Below, in pieces: positions 34,265-43,379 of a DNA stretch of 64,000 bases (positions are counted from its first letter, which is position 1; each line of letters starts with the position of its first letter). The translations under genes were made by a program, and so were the position numbers. The DNA lies in the NCBI GenBank assembly GCA_018883345.1, contig VEQG01000002.1, positions 33,708 through 97,707 of the forward strand. The letters run 5' to 3'. The notes under the pieces were generated by a model. It did not search any database and had not been told where the DNA came from. It saw only the letters and a program-made list of their open reading frames with translations. Source of the stretch: Candidatus Nanopelagicaceae bacterium. Lineage in GTDB: Bacteria; Actinomycetota; Actinomycetes; Nanopelagicales; Nanopelagicaceae.

Positions 34265-34335
34265 AGGTGGAAACGGGATTTGAACCCGTGTAGAGGGATT
34301 TGCAGTCCCTTGCCTCGCCTCTCGGCCATTCCACC
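34265..34335 (-). tRNA. tRNA-Cys (GCA)
   Basis: The 71-base tRNA on the minus strand has acceptor stem GGTGGAA/TTCCACC, discriminator T (as expected for tRNA-Cys), anticodon arm AGGGA-CTGCAAA-TCCCT (anticodon GCA, cysteine) and T-arm ACGGGTTCAAATCCCGT. CCA is not encoded. It lies 37 bp downstream of tRNA-Gly. Confidence 0.97.
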
Positions 34336-34372
34336 AATGGTAAAAAATTTAAAGTGCCCCAGAAATAAATGG

Positions 34373-34445
34373 AGCGGACGACGGGGTTCGAACCCGCGAC
34401 CTGAACCTTGGCAAGGTTCCGCGCTACCAACTGCGCTACGTCCGC
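34373..34445 (-). tRNA. tRNA-Gly (GCC)
   Basis: The 73-base tRNA on the minus strand has acceptor stem GCGGACG/CGTCCGC, discriminator T, D-arm with AGTTGGTAG, anticodon arm GAACC-TTGCCAA-GGTTC (anticodon GCC, glycine) and T-arm GCGGGTTCGAACCCCGT. CCA is not encoded. It heads the Gly-Cys-Val tRNA run, a grouping common in Actinobacteria. Confidence 0.97.
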
Positions 34446-34508
34446 AAACTTGCGAGGCAAAATCTAGCCTAAGAGGCAAGGGCAGCGCAAAAAGAGATAC
34501 GAAGGGAC

Positions 34509-34514
34509 TAAATT
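34509..34514 (+). promoter_or_regulatory. leaderless -10 box for pabB
   Basis: TAAATT is at -13 to -8 of the ATG at 34522; no ribosome site is present in between. Confidence 0.55.
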
Positions 34515-34521
34515 CGCCTGT

Positions 34522-35535
34522 ATGGAGAGCGGATATTTCTGGATGGGAGGGCAATTAGCAACCAATTTAATTGCCACCACAAATAATCCTGCCGATATTG
34601 ATGATGGCTTCTGGGCAATCTCAACAACTTTTGATGGTGCATTTACCGGTGCAAAGTTTGGCAAGGTGGAAGCTTTTGATTGGGATAAGAAATATGTTCC
34701 GCTAAAAGCAGCATCTGTAAGCGATTCAGCTACTAATTCCATAAATTGGATTTCGACTCATTCCAAAGATAGTTACTGCAAATTAGTTGAAAACTTACGT
34801 TCTGAAATCGCGCTAGGCAATGTCTACCAAGTGAATGCCTGTCGTGTGCTCACATTGATAAGCGATGAAAGTATTGAAGGGTTGGTTGCGGGATTCATAA
34901 ATAGTAACCCGGCCCGCTACGCAGGTTACTTAAGAATTCCAGGGCTAGAGATCGCCTCAGCTTCCCCCGAAACCTTCTTACATCGCGAAGGAAATCTCAT
35001 TAAAACATCGCCAATAAAGGGAACACGAAAATTGGGTAGTTCTGGTTCTTTCCCCGAAAAAGATGAATCGGAAAATGTGATGATTGTTGATTTAATGCGA
35101 AATGATTTAGGGCGTATCTGCCTAAAGGATTCAATTACCGTGCCACGGCTTCTTGATATAGAAATTCTTCCTGGGTTAGAGCATTTGGTAAGTGACGTGC
35201 AAGGAAAATTAATTCCGGGCGTTACATGGAACGAAATCTTAAATGCCACATTGCCGCCTGGCTCTGTAAGCGGTGCGCCAAAAAGTTCGGCAATTAAGTT
35301 AATTAATAAGTATGAAGCAATTGATCGTGGTCCGTATTGCGGAGCATTCGGATGGATTCATGGAGATCGCGCGGATTTAGCAGTAGCAATTCGCACCTTC
35401 TGGAGCGATGGCTCAAAGATTAAATTTGGCACCGGTGCTGGCATCACTTGGTCAAGTAATGCCGAAGCAGAGTGGGAAGAGACAGAATTAAAAGCGGCTA
35501 GATTGATGGCAATTGCAGGAGGCCACTTGCTATGA
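34522..35535 (+). CDS. pabB: aminodeoxychorismate synthase component I-like (chorismate-binding enzyme)
   Basis: The 337-residue protein is a chorismate-utilising enzyme. The catalytic half shows TSPIKGTRKLGSSGSF, DLMRNDLGRIC, PPGSVSGAPKSSAIKLI and the C-terminal GTGAGITWSSNAEAEWEET. The N-terminal part is short for the family (PabB/TrpE are usually 450-500), so it is a compact form. The next gene encodes an aminotransferase class IV protein that fits PabC, so p-aminobenzoate synthesis for folate is the best assignment rather than anthranilate or isochorismate. Its stop overlaps pabC by 4 bp. Confidence 0.85.
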   Translation: MESGYFWMGGQLATNLIATTNNPADIDDGFWAISTTFDGAFTGAKFGKVEAFDWDKKYVPLKAASVSDSATNSINWISTHSKDSYCKLVENLRSEIALGNVYQVNACRVLTLISDESIEGLVAGFINSNPARYAGYLRIPGLEIASASPETFLHREGNLIKTSPIKGTRKLGSSGSFPEKDESENVMIVDLMRNDLGRICLKDSITVPRLLDIEILPGLEHLVSDVQGKLIPGVTWNEILNATLPPGSVSGAPKSSAIKLINKYEAIDRGPYCGAFGWIHGDRADLAVAIRTFWSDGSKIKFGTGAGITWSSNAEAEWEETELKAARLMAIAGGHLL

Positions 35536-36245
35536 AAAATATTGGTGATACTTGGGCAAAAGGAAGCGGAATTTTTGAAACGATTCGCGTAGAAGATGGC
35601 TTGATATTCGCTTTACATCGACACCATTGTCGTGCAAAAGAGGCGGCCGAAAAATTAGGTTTTGAGATACCGAGTGAGGATTTCGTAGCGCAACAGAGCT
35701 ATCAACTGGTAAAGGCTGAGGAATTCAAATTAGCTCGACTTAGATGGCATTTTGATAAGGCAGGCGAATTCACAATCTCATACGTGCCCTTCGAAGATCC
35801 AACAGCTCCTGCCAAATTAAAGATTATTGATAAACGTTCATCAGATTATGAAATCAAAAACAAGGAGTACCCGTACCAAAATCTCCAAATGCTAGAGAAA
35901 GTAAAAACCGAGGGATTTGATGACGGAATTATTGTTACTGAAGATGGAAATTTGGCCGAAACCACTATCGCCTCCTTGCTCTTAAAAATCGACGGCACCT
36001 GGGTGACACCACCACTATCTAGCGGTATCTTGAACGGAATTGTAAGAGCGTTAGTTTTAGAAGCCGGTTTGGCTAAAGTTCGACGAATAGCATTATCAGA
36101 CATTACGAAAGTTGAATCTGGTTTATTACTTACTTCATTGAGAAATGCCCAGAATATCGGTGAAATTAGCGGTCGAAAACTAATAATAGATCTTGAAAAG
36201 TGCGCGGAGATACATAAATTATTGAACGAATTTAAAGGTCGTTAG
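35532..36245 (+). CDS. pabC: aminotransferase class IV, probable aminodeoxychorismate lyase
   Basis: The 237-residue PLP enzyme starts with KGSGIFETIRVEDGLIFALHRHH, a typical class IV pattern. The middle has GFDDGIIVTEDGNLAETTIASLLL, where the conserved Glu before T contacts PLP, and the end has PPLSSGILNGIVRALVLE. Branched-chain aminotransferases and D-amino acid aminotransferases share this fold; the adjacent pabB and the overlap ATGA favour 4-amino-4-deoxychorismate lyase, which forms p-aminobenzoate. It precedes thrS by 13 bp, but thrS has its own promoter. Confidence 0.82.
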   Translation: MKNIGDTWAKGSGIFETIRVEDGLIFALHRHHCRAKEAAEKLGFEIPSEDFVAQQSYQLVKAEEFKLARLRWHFDKAGEFTISYVPFEDPTAPAKLKIIDKRSSDYEIKNKEYPYQNLQMLEKVKTEGFDDGIIVTEDGNLAETTIASLLLKIDGTWVTPPLSSGILNGIVRALVLEAGLAKVRRIALSDITKVESGLLLTSLRNAQNIGEISGRKLIIDLEKCAEIHKLLNEFKGR

Positions 36246-36246
36246 G

Positions 36247-36252
36247 TAGACT
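36247..36252 (+). promoter_or_regulatory. leaderless -10 box for thrS
   Basis: TAGACT is at exactly -12 to -7 of the thrS ATG (36259), just after the pabC stop. No ribosome site is present. Confidence 0.65.
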
Positions 36253-36258
36253 TTCGCC

Positions 36259-38256
36259 ATGTCTGAAATCTCAATAAAAGTTGATGGTCAACCACGAAAC
36301 ATCGCAGCGGACCAGAAACCAACCCATATTTTCGCGGACCAGAAAGAGATTGTGGTCTGCCGAGTAAATGGTGAGTTAAGAGATTTATGGACTGACTTAA
36401 AGAATGGCGATGAAGTAGAAGGCGTATCAATCTCATCAACAGATGGATTAAATGTTTTACGTCATTCAACGGCTCACGTAATGGCCCAAGCAGTGCAACT
36501 AGTTTTCTCGCAAACTCGCCTAGGCATCGGACCGCCAATTAAAGATGGTTTCTATTACGACTTTGACCCGGAGCGCCCTTTTAATCCTGACGATTTAGAG
36601 AAACTAGAAAGTGCAATGCGCAAGATCATCAAAGACGGTCAGCGTTTTCGACGTCGCGTGACAAATGAAACTGATGCGCTCAAAGAATTGGCGCATGAGC
36701 CATATAAGTGCGAACTAATTGGAATCAAGGCAAGCCCAGAAGATGCGGCAGATGAATCGTCAGTAGAAGTTGGTGGTTCAGAATTAACTATCTACGACAA
36801 TCTAGGTCGTGATGGACAGCCGGTTTGGTCCGATTTATGTCGAGGTCCTCATCTACCTTCCACAAAACATATTCCCGCATTTAAATTGATGCGCACCGCG
36901 GCGGCATATTGGAGAGGTTCTGAAAAGAATCCGATGTTGCAGAGAATCTACGGAACTGCTTGGCCATCTCAAGAGGAACTACAGTCATATTTAGAGCTAT
37001 TGGCAGAAGCAGAGAAGCGCGACCATCGTCGACTTGGAAATGAATTAGATCTCTTCTCGTTTCCTGACGAAATAGGATCTGGTTTAGCGGTCTTTCACCC
37101 AAAGGGTGGCGTAATTCGTATGGCGATGGAGGATTACTCAAGAAAACGTCATATCGAAGAGGGTTACCAATTTGTTTATTCACCACATTTGACCAAGTCA
37201 ACGCTCTTCGAAGTTTCCGGCCATCTGGATTGGTATTCAGAAGGTATGTATCCACCAATGATTATGGATGAAGAACTTCATGCAGACGGCACGATTAAGA
37301 AGCCTGGCCAGAAGTACTACATGAAGCCTATGAATTGTCCAATGCATATTTTGATTTACAAATCTCGCGGACGTTCTTATAGAGAATTACCACTTAGAGC
37401 ATTCGAATTTGGCACTGTTTATCGCTATGAAAAATCTGGTGTGGTGCACGGCTTAACTCGTGCTCGAGGCTTTACGCAGGATGATGCTCATATTTTCTGC
37501 ACCAAAGAGCAGATGGCTGGTGAATTGGATTCACTATTAACTTTCGTACTTAATCTTTTGCGTGATTATGGCCTAGAAGATTTCTATCTTGAGCTATCTA
37601 CGAAGAATGCTGAAAAGTATGTCGGTTCAGATGAAGACTGGGATGCTGCTACAGAAACGTTAAGAAAAGCAGCAGAAGCTCAGAATTTGGAACTCGTGAT
37701 GGATCCAGGTGGCGCAGCTTTTTATGGACCAAAGATTTCGGTGCAAGCTAAAGATGCGATTGGTCGCACTTGGCAGATGTCTACTATTCAAGTTGATTTC
37801 CAATTGCCACAACGATTTGAAATGGAATATCAGGCAAGCGATGGTTCTCGTCAAAGTCCAGTGATGATTCACCGCGCGCTCTTTGGTTCTATCGAAAGAT
37901 TCTTTGGCGTTTTGACCGAACATTATGCTGGCGCATTCCCGCCATGGTTGGCCCCAGTTCAAGTTATGGCGATTCCAGTTGCTGATGCCTTTGCACCATA
38001 TCTACAAGATATTGTCGCAAAGCTGCGGTCAGAAGGCATTAGAGCAGAGATTGATTTGTCAGATGATCGCATGCAGAAGAAAGTGCGTAACGCACAGATG
38101 GAAAAGATTCCATTTATGCTAATTGCCGGAGAAGAAGATCAAGCAAATAGAGCGGTCTCTTTCAGATTCCGTGATGGTTCTCAGAAAAACGGCATTCCAA
38201 TTGACCAAGCAATCACCGAAATTCTGCAAACAATTAAAGACCGCAAGCAGGTTTAA
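36259..38256 (+). CDS. thrS: threonyl-tRNA synthetase
   Basis: The 665-residue class II synthetase charges tRNA-Thr. It has the N-terminal TGS domain (about 1-65), the editing domain with [10 protein letters not shown] (near 75) and [12 protein letters not shown] (near 195), the catalytic core with motif 2 [15 protein letters not shown] and zinc ligands including MNCPMH, and a C-terminal anticodon-binding domain. Length is normal. The ATG is preceded by TAGACT at -12 to -7 and no Shine-Dalgarno, so the transcript is probably leaderless. It opens the conserved thrS-HIT-pgsA-patA-pimA block. Confidence 0.97.
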   Translation: MSEISIKVDGQPRNIAADQKPTHIFADQKEIVVCRVNGELRDLWTDLKNGDEVEGVSISSTDGLNVLRHSTAHVMAQAVQLVFSQTRLGIGPPIKDGFYYDFDPERPFNPDDLEKLESAMRKIIKDGQRFRRRVTNETDALKELAHEPYKCELIGIKASPEDAADESSVEVGGSELTIYDNLGRDGQPVWSDLCRGPHLPSTKHIPAFKLMRTAAAYWRGSEKNPMLQRIYGTAWPSQEELQSYLELLAEAEKRDHRRLGNELDLFSFPDEIGSGLAVFHPKGGVIRMAMEDYSRKRHIEEGYQFVYSPHLTKSTLFEVSGHLDWYSEGMYPPMIMDEELHADGTIKKPGQKYYMKPMNCPMHILIYKSRGRSYRELPLRAFEFGTVYRYEKSGVVHGLTRARGFTQDDAHIFCTKEQMAGELDSLLTFVLNLLRDYGLEDFYLELSTKNAEKYVGSDEDWDAATETLRKAAEAQNLELVMDPGGAAFYGPKISVQAKDAIGRTWQMSTIQVDFQLPQRFEMEYQASDGSRQSPVMIHRALFGSIERFFGVLTEHYAGAFPPWLAPVQVMAIPVADAFAPYLQDIVAKLRSEGIRAEIDLSDDRMQKKVRNAQMEKIPFMLIAGEEDQANRAVSFRFRDGSQKNGIPIDQAITEILQTIKDRKQV

Positions 38257-38784
38257 ATGGAGTATCTAGAGGGCGGCGTAGGAATGCCAGATGCTTGGCA
38301 ACGGCTATGGGCTCCACATCGCTTGGGTTATATTCGCGGCGAAAATAGACCGTTAGATTCAAACAATGTTCCATGCCCCTTCTGCGAAATTCCAAAAAAA
38401 GCAGATCGCGACGGGTTAGTGGTTTTTCGTGGCCAAGAGGCGTATGTGGTGATGAATCTATATCCATACAACCCTGGCCATTTGTTGATTTGCGCTTTCC
38501 GACATGTGCCAGATTTAACCGAATTGAGCGACTCAGAACGAAATGAAATTTCATATTTAACCGCTCATGCAATGAAGACATTGCGAAAAGTATCTAATCC
38601 TGCTGGCTTTAATTTAGGTATGAATCAAGGCGCAATTAGCGGTGCTGGCGTAGCCGCTCATATCCATCAACATGTTGTGCCGCGATGGTCTGGAGATGCG
38701 AATTTCATGCCAATTATCGGTCAAACAAAAGTGCTTCCACAATTATTAACTGACACCAGGGATGCGCTAGCTCAAGCTTGGTAA
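38257..38784 (+). CDS. HIT-family nucleotide hydrolase/phosphorylase (Rv2613c-like)
   Basis: The 175-residue protein has two zinc-site-like cysteines in CPFCEIPK, then VVMNLYPYNPGHLLICAFRH and the HIT triad AHIHQHVVPRW (HxHxH). The actinobacterial member of this position and sequence, Rv2613c of M. tuberculosis, acts on diadenosine tetraphosphate, so an AP4A-cleaving role is likely. The ATG follows the thrS stop without a gap. The 3' end overlaps a gene on the other strand by 18 bp. Confidence 0.9.
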   Translation: MEYLEGGVGMPDAWQRLWAPHRLGYIRGENRPLDSNNVPCPFCEIPKKADRDGLVVFRGQEAYVVMNLYPYNPGHLLICAFRHVPDLTELSDSERNEISYLTAHAMKTLRKVSNPAGFNLGMNQGAISGAGVAAHIHQHVVPRWSGDANFMPIIGQTKVLPQLLTDTRDALAQAW

Positions 38785-39351
38785 TTGGTTTAGATATTTC
38801 TTAACGATATCGACGCCCAATTCAAATTCTGGATTGTTTATCAGCACTGGAATAGCTGGAAAAAAGATTCCAGAAGCAAAGCCATCAGCACCCACTGCAT
38901 CTAGCTGCGTTAAGTACTCTTCACGAAATTCCGATACCAATTCGAAATGTTCCGGATCGGCATCAACTAATTCTCCAGTACGGTAGTTATTGATTTTCAT
39001 TGATTCTAAATCGATTAATGCACAGGGAGATCCATCATCATCGTGCAACACTAAGTAAGGCGTCGCCACGTCATCAAGCAATCTTTTGGCTAGCATTACT
39101 GCATCATCGAAATCTTGTAACCCCTCATCAAAGCCAGTTACAACCAAAATTCGCGGCATTAGCAATTCATCGTAGGCGTGCCATAAATCTATTGTGTTTT
39201 GATCAAGACCAGAGCTGGCATTTATTACAAAGATTGCAGCAGTTATCTCTGCTTCGACTTCCTTGGAAACGCTTGCGCTCAAAGCCTTTGAAAGTGCGGT
39301 GGTGGCAGCACTTGGATGACCATATAAGCGCCAGATGTTTCCATTTTCCAT
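38767..39351 (-). CDS. degenerate translation-factor GTPase-like protein (EF-G G-domain remnant), unrecognised role
   Basis: The 194-residue protein resembles the start of elongation factor G. GHPSAATTALSKAL (11-24) sits where EF-G has GHxDxGKTT, but GK is replaced by A-T, so the P-loop is lost. The switch I and DxPG segments are absent. Next AAIFVINASSGLDQNTIDLW and MPRILVVTGFDE match the G-domain strands, with the NKxD base-specificity motif degraded to TGFD. The rest (IDLESMKINNYRTGELV, then a long helix) resembles the EF-G G' region. GTP binding is unlikely. It is leaderless (TAGGCT at -13 to -8) and antisense to HIT at its end. The homology is my reading by eye. Confidence 0.55.
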   Translation of the reverse strand: MENGNIWRLYGHPSAATTALSKALSASVSKEVEAEITAAIFVINASSGLDQNTIDLWHAYDELLMPRILVVTGFDEGLQDFDDAVMLAKRLLDDVATPYLVLHDDDGSPCALIDLESMKINNYRTGELVDADPEHFELVSEFREEYLTQLDAVGADGFASGIFFPAIPVLINNPEFELGVDIVKKYLNQLPSLS

Positions 39352-39374
39352 GGGCGAAAGCCTACGATGTACCT
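39352..39374. promoter_or_regulatory. 23-bp bidirectional leaderless promoter, EF-G-like/pgsA
   Basis: TAGGCT on the minus strand (39359-39364) lies at -13 to -8 of the ATG at 39351. TACGAT on the plus strand (39363-39368) lies at exactly -12 to -7 of a GTG at 39375. The two boxes share two base pairs. The plus box decides the pgsA start. Confidence 0.75.
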
Positions 39375-39971
39375 GTGATTAGTTCGCGAATGAAACCAGC
39401 TGTAGTCAAAGTGATTACTCCATTTTGTCGAGGACTACTTAAGCTGGGCGTAACTCCCGACATGATGACCATTTTTGGCACAGCAATAGTGGTGCTTGGT
39501 TCATGGCTGCTCCTTGCCCAAGGAAGATTAGTTGCGGCACTTTTCGTTATCGGCTTAGCGCTCCTTACCGATTTACTTGATGGAACCATGGCCCGTATTT
39601 CCGATCAAGGAGCAAGCAACTGGGGTAATTTTCTAGATTCAACTTTAGATCGTATTTCAGATGCGGCTGTGTTATTAGGACTTTCTTATTATTTATATTC
39701 GCAGGGTGATGAGCTCTTTATAGTCTGCATGGTCACGATTGCAGTGTCATCAATAGTTCCATATGCCAGGGCAAAGGCTGAAAGTTTAAATATAGAGTGC
39801 AAAGGTGGCTTTGCAGAACGTACTGAGCGACTCGTGTTGCTGGCATTTTTCGGGGTCTTACATTTACTTGGGATTACCTGGGCGTTGGATGCAGGTATCT
39901 GGATATTGTTAATACTTTCAACATTTACCGTGTATCAACGAATGGCAATAGTTTGGAGAGCCACTAGGTGA
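39375..39971 (+). CDS. pgsA: phosphatidylinositol phosphate synthase / CDP-alcohol phosphatidyltransferase
   Basis: The 198-residue membrane enzyme has the CDP-alcohol phosphotransferase signature DLLDGTMAR, then G and two Asp in GNFLDSTLD (nine residues lie between the AR and the G). About six transmembrane helices follow. Position between HIT and patA-pimA matches the actinobacterial PgsA1, which joins CDP-diacylglycerol and inositol phosphate for PI and mannoside synthesis. The GTG at 39375 is chosen from TACGAT at -12 to -7; it precedes the first ATG of the frame (39390) by five codons. The frame is open further upstream but without a plausible start. Confidence 0.9.
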   Translation: MISSRMKPAVVKVITPFCRGLLKLGVTPDMMTIFGTAIVVLGSWLLLAQGRLVAALFVIGLALLTDLLDGTMARISDQGASNWGNFLDSTLDRISDAAVLLGLSYYLYSQGDELFIVCMVTIAVSSIVPYARAKAESLNIECKGGFAERTERLVLLAFFGVLHLLGITWALDAGIWILLILSTFTVYQRMAIVWRATR

Positions 39972-40783
39972 GTGCATACGCCTATCTAATAGGTTGGCGC
40001 CTGGTTCGTCTTTTGCCGGAAAAGTTGGCTTACCGAATTTTCCAAGCTATCGGTGACTATGTTTACGGAAAAGATGGCAAAAGCATTAAGCGCTTGCGCA
40101 ACAATATGGCGAAAGTTTCTAGCCTAAGCGGGCAGGAGCTAGAGAATCTGACAAAAAATGCAATACGTTCATATATGCGCTATTGGTGTGACACGTTTCG
40201 ATTACCGGACTGGAGTAAAGAGAAGATAATTCGCAATGTCGAATTAGTGAATTCTGAAGTTCTAACAAATCCTCTCGACAAAGGTCGTGGAGTAGTAGTT
40301 GCACTTCCGCACTCTGGAAATTGGGATCATGCGGCAGCCTACTTTTTGGGTTGCGGTTATAAAGCCGTAACTGTGGCAGAGAGATTAAAGCCAGAGCAGG
40401 TGTTTCAAGCGTTTTTGAAATATCGCGAACAAATAGGTTTAGAAGTGCTCTCAACAGATATGCGCACGCTTCCAACTTTGGTAGAACGGGCCAAAAACGG
40501 TTATATCGTCGCCTTGGTTGCAGATAGAGATTTAAGTAGTAGCGGTCAAGAAGTTAATTTTTTTGGTGAAATTGCAAAGATGCCAGTTGGTCCGGTCGCA
40601 ATTGCAAGAAAAGCGGAAGTTGATTTAGTCGGAGCATTTATAGAATACACTTCAAATTCGATTCGTATCTACTTCGAAAAACTTACACTCGATGTCCAAT
40701 CGCAAGCAGATTTCTTCGAATCCCAAATCAGACGCAATCCAGTTGATTGGCATATGCTGCAAAGGATTTGGATTAATGATTGA
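39968..40783 (+). CDS. patA: phosphatidylinositol mannoside acyltransferase (LpxL-like)
   Basis: The 271-residue protein belongs to the LpxL/HtrB lysophospholipid acyltransferase superfamily, with the catalytic H-x4-D motif in LPHSGNWDHAAAYF and a later VADRDLSSSG block and an IARKAE stretch. Between pgsA and pimA in Actinobacteria this is PatA, which acylates the mannose of PIM1 or PIM2 at the inner face of the membrane. GTG 39968 overlaps the pgsA stop (GTGA). Confidence 0.88.
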   Translation: MSAYAYLIGWRLVRLLPEKLAYRIFQAIGDYVYGKDGKSIKRLRNNMAKVSSLSGQELENLTKNAIRSYMRYWCDTFRLPDWSKEKIIRNVELVNSEVLTNPLDKGRGVVVALPHSGNWDHAAAYFLGCGYKAVTVAERLKPEQVFQAFLKYREQIGLEVLSTDMRTLPTLVERAKNGYIVALVADRDLSSSGQEVNFFGEIAKMPVGPVAIARKAEVDLVGAFIEYTSNSIRIYFEKLTLDVQSQADFFESQIRRNPVDWHMLQRIWIND

Positions 40784-41942
40784 TAAGCCATTAAATATTG
40801 GAATTGTCTGTCCGTATGGTTGGGATGCACCTGGTGGCGTACAAGCGCACATATCTGATTTAAGACAATTCTTAGTAAACAAAGGACATAAAGTTTCAGT
40901 TCTCGCTCCGACTGGAGACGAACAATCGTTACCGGAATGGGTGGTAGATGCTGGTAAGCCATTGGCAATCCCATATAACGGTGCAGTGGCGCGAGTGCTT
41001 TTTGGACCCATCGCCTTTGCAAAAGTTAAACAATGGATAGCTGAGAATAATTTTGATCTACTTCATTTGCACGAGCCAGCAATTCCAAGCATCTCACTTC
41101 TTGCATGCTGGGCAGCAGAAGGTCCAATGGTCGGCACTTTCCACGTATCTGCCAAGAAGCAGAAAGCAAGTTTTGCCATTGTGCCAATTCTGGAACCGGT
41201 CATAGAAAAATTATCCGCGCGCATTGCGGTAAGTGAAGCTGCCCGAGAAACATTAAAAGCACATTTAGAAACTGATGCCGTAGTGATACCTAATGGAATA
41301 TATACAAAGCGAATGATTGGAAAAGTGCGTCCAGAATGGAGCGGAGAGACACTCGGGTTCATGGGACGTTTTAATGAACCCAGGAAAGGCTTGAAAGTAC
41401 TTATCGACGCGCTACCAATAATTAGTAGATTTATGCCTAACGTGAGAGTGCTGGTAGCAGGACCGGGTGAACCCGAGGAATTTCTTGGAGAGATTGATCC
41501 ACAGCTACGAAATCGCATTGAATTTCTTGGCAAGTTAAGTGAAGAAGAGAAGGCCGACTTTATGTCTTCAGTCGGTGCATATATTGGTCCAAATACTGGT
41601 GGCGAGTCGTTTGGAATTATTTTGGCAGAAGCTTTGGCAGGTGGCGCTGCAGTCGTGGCATCAGACATTCCTGCTTTTGCAGCGGTGTTAGAAAATGGAA
41701 AATATGGCAAATTATTTAGATCTGAAGATTCCACAGACTTGGCAAAGGTAGTTATTGATTTACTTAGAGATCGAACCGCTAGAGATCAGATGGCAAAAGA
41801 TGGTCAGAAATATGCACAGAAATTTGATTGGGATGTTGTAGCTAAAGATATCTTTGAAGTTTATGAGATGGCGATTGTCGGTAACGGTAAAGTTGGTTTA
41901 GCGTCAGAGAATCGTCCATGGAATAGGATCTGGAATAAATAA
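40776..41942 (+). CDS. pimA: phosphatidylinositol alpha-mannosyltransferase (GT4)
   Basis: The 388-residue GT-B glycosyltransferase transfers mannose from GDP-mannose to phosphatidylinositol, the first step of PIM synthesis. N-terminal GIVCPYGWDAPGGVQAH binds the acceptor side; C-terminal GRFNEPRKGLKVLI, VAGPGEP and SFGIILAEALAGG form the nucleotide-sugar site with the E-x7-E motif. The ATG at 40776, within the patA stop region (8-bp overlap) and with AAAGG upstream, gives the family N-terminus; an upstream frame extension to 40692 is overlap with patA and not used. Confidence 0.93.
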   Translation: MIDKPLNIGIVCPYGWDAPGGVQAHISDLRQFLVNKGHKVSVLAPTGDEQSLPEWVVDAGKPLAIPYNGAVARVLFGPIAFAKVKQWIAENNFDLLHLHEPAIPSISLLACWAAEGPMVGTFHVSAKKQKASFAIVPILEPVIEKLSARIAVSEAARETLKAHLETDAVVIPNGIYTKRMIGKVRPEWSGETLGFMGRFNEPRKGLKVLIDALPIISRFMPNVRVLVAGPGEPEEFLGEIDPQLRNRIEFLGKLSEEEKADFMSSVGAYIGPNTGGESFGIILAEALAGGAAVVASDIPAFAAVLENGKYGKLFRSEDSTDLAKVVIDLLRDRTARDQMAKDGQKYAQKFDWDVVAKDIFEVYEMAIVGNGKVGLASENRPWNRIWNK

Positions 41943-42436
41943 TGTCGCAGACCGCTATTTATATTGCACTTTTAGTGCTCTTTCTTTGGTATTTGTCTTT
42001 TACGGCCTCGCGGCTAGATCGTCTCCATCACCGTGTCGAAACAAGTTGGGCGGCATTGGATAGCTTGCTGCAGAGGCGTGCTGCGATTGCATTAGAGATT
42101 GCGCACTCATCTTTTGCCGATCCGGGACTAGCTTTGATCTTGAATCAAGCCGCGCATTTAGCCCGGGAAGCTGATATTTCTGAAAGATCAGATGCGGAGA
42201 GCGGGCTAACCGGAGCGCTCGGGCTATTACTAATGAATGTACATGAAAATACTGATGATGCACTTCTAAAGGAATTAAGTGAGGTCACGGACCGGATAAG
42301 GGTTGCCGTTAAGCTGCACGTCGAAGCCGTAAATCGAACTCAGTTACTAAGAAGAAAATTTATTGTAAAAGTATTTAGATTAGCCGGTCGCGCACCGCTA
42401 CCGAGTATTCACAAGTTTGAAGATGATGCTATCTAA
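41942..42436 (+). CDS. membrane-anchored LemA-like protein
   Basis: The 164-residue protein has one N-terminal transmembrane helix (about 5-22), then a helical region beginning ASRLDRLHHRVETSWAALDSLLQRRAAIALEIA, which resembles the LemA helix (aspartate/arginine pattern around Q-x-R). Similar proteins follow pimA in other Actinobacteria. Function is unknown. The ATG shares one base with the pimA stop. The 3' end overlaps the DUF3048 gene by 14 bp. Confidence 0.65.
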   Translation: MSQTAIYIALLVLFLWYLSFTASRLDRLHHRVETSWAALDSLLQRRAAIALEIAHSSFADPGLALILNQAAHLAREADISERSDAESGLTGALGLLLMNVHENTDDALLKELSEVTDRIRVAVKLHVEAVNRTQLLRRKFIVKVFRLAGRAPLPSIHKFEDDAI

Positions 42437-43379
42437 CAGGAAGTTGCTCGCTGCTGCCATAACCCTACTTTTATTATCTGCTTGCAGCTCAGGTGGGGGA
42501 AATTCGATAACCGGTGAAGAAGTACCAGCATCACCAATAGTGGTCGTAAAGATCGATGATACAAATGAGGCTCATCCTCAAGTTGGAATTGATAAAGCTA
42601 ATTTAGTTTATATCGAACAAGTAGAAGGTGGCCTGGTCAGATTGGCCGCTTTGTTCTCCAGTAATTTGCCGGATTACATCGGGCCAGTTCGAAGCGCCAG
42701 AATTTCTGATATTGATTTATTAGCCCAATTTGGCAAAGTTGCCTTCTTTTATTCGGGTGCACAATCGAAGTTATACCCAGTCATCAAAGAGGCAAATCTC
42801 TTTGATATTGGAGCAATGCATGAATCACCGAAAATTTATACTCGAGATCCAAATCGATATGCACCATATGACATGGTTTTGTACGGTCCCGAAGTTAAAA
42901 AGCGAATCGCTGATTTGGATGTGGCGACCACAAAAGATTTCGGTCTCTCATTTGGCGAATTGGTAAATAAGGGAAGAAAAATCTCTTCAGTAAAAGTTAA
43001 TTGGCCAGCTGCCAGCTATTCAGCAATTTGGAATGGTACGAGCTGGGATCTATTACATAACGGCAAACCAGATGTTACGAGTGATGGAATTCAAATTTCC
43101 CCAACTACTTTTGTAATCCAAAATGTTGTGATTACGGACTCTGAATATAAGGACAAATTAGGTGGCGTGACTCCGTTATCGATAACTGTGGGCGAGGGCA
43201 CAGGCTGGGTTTTACGCGATGGATTTGCAATAAAGGCGAAATGGAATCGTCCCGATGCATCATCTGGAACAACTTGGAGTGATTTAGAAGGAAATGTAAT
43301 AAAGATGGCGGCAGGGCAAGTATGGGTTGCGCTCACGGACCAGGAACCCGAATTTACGGCTCCGCCAAGTAAGAAGTAG
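42423..43379 (+). CDS. DUF3048 lipoprotein (YerB-like)
   Basis: The protein of 318 residues (from the ATG at 42423) has a lipoprotein signal ending in LLLLSACSS, then the DUF3048 core: [55 protein letters not shown] and a C-terminal half with WVALTDQ. It is exported and membrane-anchored; function is unknown. Start may also be the ATG at 42426. The first codons overlap the LemA-like gene. Its TAG stop overlaps the pdxS -10 box. Confidence 0.85.
   Translation: MMLSNRKLLAAAITLLLLSACSSGGGNSITGEEVPASPIVVVKIDDTNEAHPQVGIDKANLVYIEQVEGGLVRLAALFSSNLPDYIGPVRSARISDIDLLAQFGKVAFFYSGAQSKLYPVIKEANLFDIGAMHESPKIYTRDPNRYAPYDMVLYGPEVKKRIADLDVATTKDFGLSFGELVNKGRKISSVKVNWPAASYSAIWNGTSWDLLHNGKPDVTSDGIQISPTTFVIQNVVITDSEYKDKLGGVTPLSITVGEGTGWVLRDGFAIKAKWNRPDASSGTTWSDLEGNVIKMAAGQVWVALTDQEPEFTAPPSKK

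Noticed and set aside
34212-34558. Several open frames on both strands around 34.2-34.5 kb
   Set aside because: They read through tRNA-Cys and tRNA-Gly and are chance frames over RNA genes.
39000-39374. Upstream extension of the pgsA frame
   Set aside because: The extension is antisense to the EF-G-like gene and lacks family similarity; the GTG at 39375 has a well-placed -10 box.
40692-40775. Upstream extension of the pimA frame
   Set aside because: It lies inside patA. The ATG at 40776 gives the conserved N-terminus.
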